The position numbers and the translations under genes were made by a program. Source: Chromatiales bacterium (GTDB lineage: Bacteria > Pseudomonadota > Gammaproteobacteria > SZUA-152). Taken from it: a stretch of DNA of 5,063 bases. The stretch is from contig JALTPW010000132.1 in the NCBI GenBank assembly GCA_026999335.1, positions 595-5,657 on the forward strand, in the 5' to 3' direction. Below are positions 1 through 5,005 of the stretch, piece by piece. The notes under the pieces are model-generated. The model ran no database searches. It saw nothing but the letters and a program-made list of their open reading frames with translations, and was not told the DNA's origin. Positions within the stretch are counted from its first letter, which is position 1. Each line of letters opens with the position of its first letter.

Positions 1-12
1 GTGTGTTGATAG

Positions 13-43
13 GTCGCGCCTTCACGGGCGCGTGGATTGAAAC
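13..43 (+). CRISPR. Single type I-C-like CRISPR repeat, probably the last unit of an array
   Basis: This 31-base unit begins GTCGCGCC and ends GTGGATTGAAAC, the 3' end typical of type I-C repeats. Inside it a perfect 6-bp stem (15-20 CGCGCC with 27-32 GGCGCG) encloses a 6-base loop, as expected for the hairpin recognised by the Cas5/Cas6-type processing nuclease. Bases 1-12 would be the 3' end of the preceding spacer. No second repeat appears 30-40 bases after position 43, so in this orientation the unit is the leader-distal end of an array extending to the left. The repeat type is recognised from memory of the family. An array cannot be proved from one unit, and no cas gene lies in the window. 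Confidence 0.8.
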
Positions 44-66
44 AGCAACACCTCGACGAAAGCAAT

Positions 67-101
67 CTCTGGATTCCAGCTGAAAACATACTGGAATGAC
101 G
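67..101. repeat. Short palindromic repeat, REP-like intergenic element
   Basis: Arms ATTCCAG (73-79) and CTGGAAT (91-97) are perfectly complementary around an 11-base loop. Read on the minus strand, the element starts CGTCATTCCAG and ends CTGGAATCCAG. That outline matches the dispersed 'CGTCATTCC ... GGAATCC' intergenic repeats seen in many proteobacterial genomes. It lies just beyond the 3' end of the minus-strand gene pair. It could act as a 3' RNA-stabilising hairpin, but no T-run follows, so it is not a standard intrinsic terminator. Copy number in the genome cannot be seen here. Confidence 0.5.
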
Positions 102-115
102 ATAATGGTCAGCGG

Positions 116-403
116 TCACTGCGCCCGCACAGGCCCGATAACATCAACCTGGACAGGATAGCCTTCTAACTGCTTGGGCAACTCCGAACCTTCCACGCTG
201 GCCTTGTCTTCTACCCCGATGACAATCACCGTGCGGCCATCGGAAGCCCGGCCGATACCGACGGAGATCACGCCGGGCAGGGACAGAAGCCTGGACTCAT
301 ACCTGGATTTAACATCAAAAATGGATGCCGTCATGGCCAGTGCCTCGTTCCCTGCACAGAGGATTGCCGTTGCCAGCATCAACGCTCGTAACCCACTGCT
401 CAT
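116..403 (-). CDS. Small exported protein resembling the N-terminal domain of the adjacent NAL1-like protease
   Basis: The 95-residue product has a Sec signal peptide: a short positive N-terminus (Arg6), a hydrophobic core at about residues 7-18 and an ALA cleavage site at 21-23. The mature part is therefore about 72 residues and probably periplasmic or secreted. Cys16 is preceded by Leu, so it is not a good lipobox. GVISVGIG (44-51), a strand ending VIGVED (61-66) and LPKQLEGYPVQVDVIG (75-90) line up with NVVATGVG (24-31) and VPPQLDGIPTDVIETG (64-79) of the protease encoded just upstream. There is no catalytic motif. The start codon overlaps the protease stop in an ATGA and has no Shine-Dalgarno sequence of its own, so translation is probably coupled. 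I infer a detached pro-domain acting as inhibitor or folding helper. The export signal and coding status are well supported; the function is not. Confidence 0.75.
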   Translation of the reverse strand: MSSGLRALMLATAILCAGNEALAMTASIFDVKSRYESRLLSLPGVISVGIGRASDGRTVIVIGVEDKASVEGSELPKQLEGYPVQVDVIGPVRAQ

Positions 404-1410
404 AGCGTCAGGTCGAGCGCTGAAAAAACATGCTCTATGCGATTAATGATTGTACTCTGCTCACTGCCGGCAAACAGCAGGCCCAACAGCTGGTTTTTCG
501 TATCCAACACGGCAGAACCACTGTCGCCTCCCTGACTCATCGCACCAGCCATAAGCTGATCTTTGAACAATGCGCTGCGCCCGCCACCGTATTGTACATT
601 AACGGTGACATCCACCTGCTGAATCTCACCCTCAGTGAAGCCTGTGGTGCGGCCCATTTTTTTAATCGCCATCCCCAGATCACCGCTGATCACTCCTTGA
701 ATGGCACCGATATTCATAATCTCCGCCTTGACATCTTCCTCCCGCAACGGGCTGGCAATAGCGGCATCCACCCGATTTTCCCCAATGGCTCGTGCACTCA
801 CGGCCCGCAAGCGGGTATCACTACCCAGGGTGCCGGCAATGGCATTCAGAAATGCCGCAATAGCACCGGCAACAGAACAACCACTGGGATTATCGGGCAG
901 ACCCGCAAGCTCGATGGGAACAAAGTCCTTCAGCACCGCAATCTGATCTGCCGAGTCAATGCCGCCATCGTGGGAACCGGGCTGCAGGATGGCATCACCG
1001 ATGGCGGCCTCGTTACTGTTGGCCAGGACATGATTGTTGGACAGAATCACCCACTCACCACTACGGCGCACCCAACAACCCAGGGTGCCGGCGGTGATGT
1101 CCTTATGACCAACACTCACCCCACCAGGTGCGGGTCGGAAACGTCCGGTCGGCGCCTGCCAGGCACGGATGCAACCAGTTTCAATCACATCGGTAGGGAT
1201 GCCGTCCAGCTGTGGTGGCACCCGATCACCGGCCGACAAAGCATTGACAGGCAGCTTCTTTTCTACGGAACAGATGATGCCCGGCGTCGTGGTACGTTTG
1301 CCGTGCACCATTTTATAACCGACACCGGTCGCGACGACATTACGCCGCATCAGCAGCGCCTTGGTGTGTTGCTGTAAAAGACGACGCGCCGTGCTGATGG
1401 CGTCATTCAT
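400..1410 (-). CDS. NAL1-like trypsin-fold serine peptidase
   Basis: This 336-residue protein has the hallmarks of a chymotrypsin/trypsin-fold serine peptidase of the bacterial NAL1-like group. Residues about 20-79 form a small alpha/beta N-terminal domain (VATGVGYKMV, CSVEKKLP, PPQLDGIPTDVIETG). The peptidase domain follows: His127 in LSNNHVLA, Asp215 in NRVDAAIA and Ser297 in GGDSGSAV make a complete triad in the right order. KMGRTTGFTEG (251-261) is a conserved element of this group. No signal peptide or membrane segment is visible (the N-terminus is MNDAISTARR), so the protein may be cytoplasmic or use a non-Sec route. It is first in a two-gene unit with the small exported protein, overlapping by 4 bp. 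The start at 1410 is fixed by an AAGGAGG site 7 bases upstream. The substrate is unknown. The peptidase call is strong; activity is inferred from the intact triad. Confidence 0.9.
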   Translation of the reverse strand: MNDAISTARRLLQQHTKALLMRRNVVATGVGYKMVHGKRTTTPGIICSVEKKLPVNALSAGDRVPPQLDGIPTDVIETGCIRAWQAPTGRFRPAPGGVSVGHKDITAGTLGCWVRRSGEWVILSNNHVLANSNEAAIGDAILQPGSHDGGIDSADQIAVLKDFVPIELAGLPDNPSGCSVAGAIAAFLNAIAGTLGSDTRLRAVSARAIGENRVDAAIASPLREEDVKAEIMNIGAIQGVISGDLGMAIKKMGRTTGFTEGEIQQVDVTVNVQYGGGRSALFKDQLMAGAMSQGGDSGSAVLDTKNQLLGLLFAGSEQSTIINRIEHVFSALDLTL

Positions 1411-1417
1411 TCCTCAA

Positions 1418-1424
1418 CCTCCTT
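1418..1424 (-). promoter_or_regulatory. Strong ribosome binding site of the protease gene
   Basis: On the minus strand AAGGAGG lies 7 bases before the ATG at 1410, a near-perfect Shine-Dalgarno sequence at ideal spacing. It decides the protease start and suggests efficient translation once transcribed. Confidence 0.85.
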
Positions 1425-1427
1425 GCG

Positions 1428-1457
1428 AATGTGTGGTACAGCAATGTGTGGTACAGC
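1428..1457. repeat. Perfect 15-bp tandem duplication in the protease leader
   Basis: AATGTGTGGTACAGC occurs twice back to back (1428-1442 and 1443-1457). The nearer copy ends 3 bases upstream of the Shine-Dalgarno sequence on the minus strand, so the repeat probably lies in the 5' untranslated leader. It could be a slippage duplication or a two-site element for a protein or small RNA. Confidence 0.9.
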
Positions 1458-1473
1458 AGAAATACAAGCGCCC

Positions 1474-1496
1474 GTCACTGACTACAATAGTCACTG
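1474..1496. promoter_or_regulatory. Dyad-symmetric element upstream of the protease, candidate operator
   Basis: TGACTA (1479-1484) and TAGTCA (1488-1493) are perfect inverted arms around CAA. The symmetry extends by two more pairs past one C:C mismatch, covering 1476-1496. The same stretch is also a direct repeat of GTCACTG at 1474 and 1490. It lies 66-86 bp upstream of the protease start, where an operator would be expected. I found no convincing -35/-10 pair beside it. The regulator is unknown and the operator role is inferred from symmetry and position only. Confidence 0.35.
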
Positions 1497-1534
1497 TTAC
1501 TTGCTTTAGGTTTGCGAATGTCCACGTCCTCTAA

Positions 1535-1630
1535 AGTCGAGCCAGCACTCTCGCCAAGTTGATCGTTTGGGGTATTAGAGTTTGGGAATCAGTGCTTGAA
1601 AATCTGCTCAAGGTATATGAGGAAGGCTAA
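1535..1630 (+). other. Possible short coding remnant in the intergenic region
   Basis: After a TAA at 1532-1534 this frame reads 31 codons to a TAA at 1628, with a protein-like sequence (STLAKLIVWGIRVWE, then VLENLLKVYEEG). The amphipathic, Leu/Val/Glu-rich composition is unlike the Asn/Thr/Lys-rich translations of the sequence beyond it. The same frame is also open upstream to about 1475 apart from that one stop. There is no start codon or ribosome binding site. It could be the degraded tail of a lost gene, but I do not recognise the family, and a chance open stretch of this length is quite possible. Confidence 0.2.
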
Positions 1631-1860
1631 CGCGCCATTTCCCCCAAAGTCCATACCCAACAACCACTACTCGACCACGACTAAAAAACAGAACTTTAAA
1701 AATATAAACAATCAAAACCAACCATTCAATCCATACTCACGACAAACATACACATCCACTAGTAAGGTACTATTAACCAGTGCAACGAAAATAAAACAAT
1801 GCACTCAAAAATTACGTTGTTCGCTGACAATCCAAAATCATAAAATAGATTAAACCTTCC
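1631..1860 (+). other. G-poor, A/C-rich intergenic tract without a gene
   Basis: The plus strand is strikingly poor in G here: one G in 1681-1740 and 14 in 1681-1860. Bases 1631-1680 carry about 23 C and 5 G. An open frame at 1596-1853 crosses the tract but translates to a low-complexity Asn/Thr/Lys/Gln-rich chain with no ribosome binding site, so I do not call it a gene. A C-rich, G-poor transcript is the kind of sequence Rho binds, so the first part could be a Rho-dependent termination region for plus-strand transcription. The rest may be AT-biased spacer DNA or an unrecognised untranslated RNA. Confidence 0.3.
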
Positions 1861-1972
1861 CGTTTATATCACTTAAACCTTGCCAAAATACGCCATAACC
1901 ACGATTGAAAAACCTCTACAAATCCCTAGCCATAGCAGTCTTTACCTGACGATAAGCAGGCATCTACTGACC

Positions 1973-2002
1973 TTGTAGGAAGCCACATTCATAAATTATT
2001 AA
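1973..2002 (+). promoter_or_regulatory. Candidate sigma-70-like promoter for the tail operon
   Basis: TTGTAG (1973-1978) and TATTAA (1997-2002) are separated by 18 bases in the AT-rich region upstream of the first tail gene. Each hexamer matches the consensus at about four of six positions. If used, transcription would start near 2009 and leave a leader of about 130 bases. The match is weak, and chance occurrences are expected in DNA this AT-rich. Confidence 0.2.
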
Positions 2003-2010
2003 TAGTGGCA

Positions 2011-2033
2011 TTATCACCAAAATTTTTTATCAC
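2011..2033 (+). repeat. Paired TTATCAC direct repeats, candidate regulator half-sites
   Basis: TTATCAC occurs at 2011-2017 and 2027-2033, 16 bp start to start, just downstream of the candidate promoter. The spacing of about one and a half helical turns could hold a dimeric regulator. Two 7-mers in AT-rich sequence may also be coincidence. Confidence 0.3.
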
Positions 2034-2141
2034 AATTTCTGGATAAAGACAGTTCAGTATCCTACGCTCTAAAGAATACGCAACACACAAAGCACCGGAC
2101 TTGAGTCAAGATTCGATGTAACACGAGGTCAGACCACAGAC

Positions 2142-3251
2142 ATGCCTTCTCTGTTTTCCATGTTTCACCGACAACCTGTGCCTCCTCCTCATGAAGACAT
2201 TGCCCGGCAGCCCACCGCTACGGATCCGCTGCTTGTTCCCCTGTCGCTGGTAGCAAACAGCGCCCCTTCTCCCGGGCAAGTTCTCAGCAATATGCTGGAC
2301 ATACTGCATCATTACCTACCGTCTTCTGGGCCGTCAGTACCCGCACCCAGCCTTTCAACGGTCAGCATCAGGCAACGACCGGTTGGTATTGGTAACTGGC
2401 GCGGTACCGAACGTCGTGGACCGCTTGCCGAAATCAGTCTGAAAGGCGGACGTCTGGATATCGTCGTACGTTTTCAATTGTGGGCGGATACGGTGAGCAG
2501 CGCGGATAACATTGTCAGCATACTCCATAGTGATTTACTCACTAACTCAGGCCAACTCCGGGTCGATGGCTTTCTGCGTTTTGAATTGACAGAAACCAGC
2601 CCGGCCGAATTCATCGGCGGTTCCATCAATGCCTGGAGAAAAATCACCGATTACAAAATACTCTACGAATACCATTATCATGACCTCGATGGTGCAGAAA
2701 GTATTATTGCCCGCATTCCCATTCACACTGACCCTGAGCAACGCGGCTCACCGGAGCGAGAGACAACGCTGGTCACCGACCAATTAAGCCGCTGGGATGA
2801 TCTCCAGGCACCGTCACTCGATGTTTCAGCAACAGTTAAGGCCAAAATACACGTTTATGGCTTGGCCAGCCTCGCTTATCATCCATCGTCCTGGCCGGGT
2901 AATCCCGTCACCGTTGCCCGCCTACAACGGAATATGTCCACGCCGCCGACCACCTATTCAACGTTAGCCGAATTCCATGCCGCGCTGACAAGGGAAGTGA
3001 ACCCAGACCTTCATGCGCAAATTGTCTTTCCATCTCTTGCCGATTTCCTGGCCACCTTCGATTCCGCAGGAGAGTCATTTGGCCTGGGGGACTGGGATGA
3101 AAACGGCACACCCGACACGTATCAGCCCGGCACATTGAAATTTGATCCACCACTCATCCTGGACGGCAGCAACGATCTGTTGCGCGTGTCATATCAAGAT
3201 ACGGCCTTCGACAGTAAAGCGGTTGTTTATCTGCGAGCAAGCGTTCATTAA
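2142..3251 (+). CDS. Contractile-tail terminator/completion-like protein
   Basis: The product is 369 residues. The N-terminus is Pro-rich and probably disordered (residues 1-45), followed by a predicted helix (SNMLDILHHYL, about 49-59). Residues about 87-194 look like a compact alpha/beta domain: GPLAEISLKGGRLDIVVRF (93-111), a helix, a strand LRFELTETSPAE, then WRKITDYKILYEYHYHD and IIARIPI (188-194). This order, two strands, a helix and a closing strand with an aromatic-rich YKILYEYHY, recalls tail terminator folds (gpU, DUF4255-type cap proteins), which commonly sit beside sheath genes. The C-terminal part (about 225-369) is beta-rich and contains DWDENGTPD (317-325), an EF-hand-like calcium loop. 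The gene precedes the sheath gene by 70 bp on the same strand. The ATG at 2142 is chosen because it is the first in frame, although its ribosome site is weak; an ATG at 2160 is an alternative. Coding status is firm, the role is inferred. Confidence 0.6.
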   Translation: MPSLFSMFHRQPVPPPHEDIARQPTATDPLLVPLSLVANSAPSPGQVLSNMLDILHHYLPSSGPSVPAPSLSTVSIRQRPVGIGNWRGTERRGPLAEISLKGGRLDIVVRFQLWADTVSSADNIVSILHSDLLTNSGQLRVDGFLRFELTETSPAEFIGGSINAWRKITDYKILYEYHYHDLDGAESIIARIPIHTDPEQRGSPERETTLVTDQLSRWDDLQAPSLDVSATVKAKIHVYGLASLAYHPSSWPGNPVTVARLQRNMSTPPTTYSTLAEFHAALTREVNPDLHAQIVFPSLADFLATFDSAGESFGLGDWDENGTPDTYQPGTLKFDPPLILDGSNDLLRVSYQDTAFDSKAVVYLRASVH

Positions 3252-3306
3252 CCAGAATAAGTCATTACCCAAATAGTTCACTAAACAAAGTAGGGCCATA
3301 GCGCCC

Positions 3307-3313
3307 AAGGAGA
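3307..3313 (+). promoter_or_regulatory. Ribosome binding site that sets the sheath start
   Basis: AAGGAGA lies 8 bases before the ATG at 3322 but only 2 bases before the in-frame GTG at 3316. The spacing favours the ATG and shortens the longest possible protein by two residues. A four-base GGGC/GCCC hairpin (3293-3306) abuts this site. Confidence 0.8.
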
Positions 3314-3321
3314 AAGTGATT

Positions 3322-4992
3322 ATGGCTGAGATGATTCTACCGGGAACGTATATCGAAGTTCGTCCCGAAGGTCTGATTGTGCCAAGCCGGGTATCGGTTG
3401 GTACCGTGGGTGTGGTTGGCACGGCCAGTAAAGGCCCCGTCAGCAACCCCGAAATAATCGGCAGCTATTCGGAGGCTCGCCAGGTGTTTGGCGCCTACGA
3501 TGCCTTCGTCGATGGGAAAAGCTATGAACTGACGCTGGTGCGCGCACTGGAGCAAGCCTTTAGCCACGGTGCGACAAGCGTTATCGCCGTGCGGGTCGCT
3601 TCAGAGGCAGCGGCGAAAGCCGACTTTGCCTTGACCTCATCGTCAGGCGATTGCTGCCAGCTGGCCGCCGCCTCGGAGGGCGAGTGGGGCAACGAGATCG
3701 AAGTCAATGTCTGGGATGCCGACGAACACAGTTATGTCAGTGACGAAAAACACAACGACGGTGGCGCAATCACATTAAATTACACACCCGTGGTACAAAG
3801 CGCCCGCAACCGGATCAGTATCTTTGAAGACGCCAGCCAACAGACCCGCCTGATGCAGATCATTTACACGGGCAGCGTCACTGCTGGACAGGTCAAGATC
3901 GACATCGCCAGCGGAGCCCTGACCTTCGCGACCGGCGAGGATCCACTGGCGGCCGATAAGCTTACCGCTTCTTATGTGGTCAATAAATCCGCCAGTGTAA
4001 AAGTGACATTGCGCCACAGTGTCAGCGAAGAAGTCTACACCGTAGCCAATGGCGACGATTTGGTCATGGATATTCTAGCGACATCCACGCTAGTGAAAGG
4101 CACGGCACTTGCCAATTCCTCCGAACTTCCCGATAAATTCAGCGCGGTCGACGATTTTCGTTTATTCGGCACCGGCAGCAATACACGGGGAGACAATGGC
4201 GCCGGCGTGGATGCAAACTATAAAACAGGCCTGGACGAGCTACTCAACGAACCCGCACACATCATCGTCGCCGCGGGCCAGCATCACGGCAACATCGGCG
4301 CCGACCTGACTTCACACTGCCGGGTCGCCTCGTCGGATGCCAACAAGCGGGAACGTATCGGCGTCGTGGGCAGTGGCCCCGATGACGATCTGGATGCCAT
4401 TCTGGGTCACTCTCTGAACAGCGACAGGATAATTTTTGTCGCCCCGGGACTAAAAGCGGTGGATGCCACGAATGGCAAGGAAGTCACGCTCCCCGGCGCT
4501 TACAGTGCGGCGGCGGTGGCGGGCCTCATGGCCAGCTTCTCACCCCATATCAGCCTCACCAACAAACCCCTGGCCATCCGCGGCCTGGAGGAAAAATATA
4601 CCAACGCTGAACTCACGCGACTGGTACAGGCGCGCGTTTTGGCCGTGCAGAAAAAGCTGGGCTTCCGTATCGTCAAGAGCATCACCACCGCCACCAATAC
4701 AGCGTGGCATCAAATCACCACCCGGCGCATTGTCGACTACGCCAAATTCGGTGTCCGTTCGGCAGCCAATCCCTATATCGGCCTGCTCAACAACGAACGT
4801 GTACGAGGGGCATTGCGCGCCACCATCAACAGCTTTCTGGCCGACATGGTCAATGATGAGATGCTGATCAGCTATGAACTGGATGTAACCGCCAGCCGTG
4901 ACGAAGAGCGTCAGGGGATCGCCCGGGTCACCATCGTGCTACGGCCGACATTCAGCATCGACTTCATCAAGATCACCATGTATCTGGAATAG
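3322..4992 (+). CDS. Phage-like contractile tail sheath protein
   Basis: This 556-residue protein is a tail sheath subunit, the contractile outer tube that drives the inner tube through a target envelope in myophage tails, R-type pyocins and contractile injection systems. The N-terminus PGTYIEV (7-13) and VSVGTVGVVGTASKGP, with a following SYSEARQVFG, is the classic sheath opening. Residues about 290-440 form the subtilisin-like sheath domain (KTGLDELLNEPAHIIVAAG at 301-319, IIFVAPG, GAYSAAAVAGLMA). The C-terminal domain, about 445-556, includes RRIVDYAKFGVR (468-479) and ends SIDFIKITMYLE, the usual sheath terminus that links neighbouring subunits. Between about residues 144 and 272 lies a beta-rich insertion with GALTFATGEDP (198-208), likely displayed on the tail surface. 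It follows the terminator-like gene by 70 bp and probably belongs to the same operon. Length and motifs are typical; only the insertion is variable. Prophage or injection-system origin is undecided. Confidence 0.95.
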   Translation: MAEMILPGTYIEVRPEGLIVPSRVSVGTVGVVGTASKGPVSNPEIIGSYSEARQVFGAYDAFVDGKSYELTLVRALEQAFSHGATSVIAVRVASEAAAKADFALTSSSGDCCQLAAASEGEWGNEIEVNVWDADEHSYVSDEKHNDGGAITLNYTPVVQSARNRISIFEDASQQTRLMQIIYTGSVTAGQVKIDIASGALTFATGEDPLAADKLTASYVVNKSASVKVTLRHSVSEEVYTVANGDDLVMDILATSTLVKGTALANSSELPDKFSAVDDFRLFGTGSNTRGDNGAGVDANYKTGLDELLNEPAHIIVAAGQHHGNIGADLTSHCRVASSDANKRERIGVVGSGPDDDLDAILGHSLNSDRIIFVAPGLKAVDATNGKEVTLPGAYSAAAVAGLMASFSPHISLTNKPLAIRGLEEKYTNAELTRLVQARVLAVQKKLGFRIVKSITTATNTAWHQITTRRIVDYAKFGVRSAANPYIGLLNNERVRGALRATINSFLADMVNDEMLISYELDVTASRDEERQGIARVTIVLRPTFSIDFIKITMYLE

Positions 4993-5005
4993 TGTATTAA
5001 AAAAA

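Larger units (their letters stand above)
1861..2141 (+). other. AT-rich upstream region of the contractile tail operon
   Basis: This stretch has no convincing open frame and leads into the first tail gene, so it should contain that operon's promoter and leader. It includes a possible promoter (1973-2002), a pair of TTATCAC direct repeats (2011-2033) and a small palindrome, CTTGA-G-TCAAG, at 2100-2110. The first tail gene has only a weak Shine-Dalgarno sequence, GAGG at 2125-2128, 13 bases before its ATG. Confidence 0.5.

Noticed and set aside
67..101. Hairpin at 67-101 as an intrinsic terminator for the minus-strand genes
   Set aside because: No U-run follows the stem in the minus-strand transcript, and the loop is long.
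174..446. 90-codon plus-strand frame opposite the small exported protein
   Set aside because: It has no ribosome site or family resemblance, whereas the minus-strand frame has a signal peptide and coupling to the protease.
430..1377. Long plus-strand open frame (315 codons) antisense to the protease gene
   Set aside because: It mirrors the protease, which has a full catalytic triad and a strong ribosome site. The antisense translation is a His/Thr/Gly-rich chain with no recognisable domain.
1596..1853. 85-codon plus-strand open frame in the intergenic region
   Set aside because: Its composition is low-complexity (Asn, Thr, Lys, Gln), it follows from the G-poor DNA, and it has no ribosome binding site or hydrophobic core.
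2006..2028. GTG...CAC stem followed by a T-run at 2023-2028 as a terminator
   Set aside because: The stem is only three pairs and too weak, and it sits where the tail operon promoter or leader is expected.
3316..3318. GTG at 3316 as the sheath start
   Set aside because: It lies only 2 bases after the Shine-Dalgarno sequence. The ATG at 3322 has an 8-base spacing and gives the usual sheath N-terminus.
4463..4867. 134-codon plus-strand frame within the sheath gene
   Set aside because: It is an out-of-frame shadow of the sheath C-terminal half, rich in Arg, Ser, Pro and Trp, with no independent start signal.
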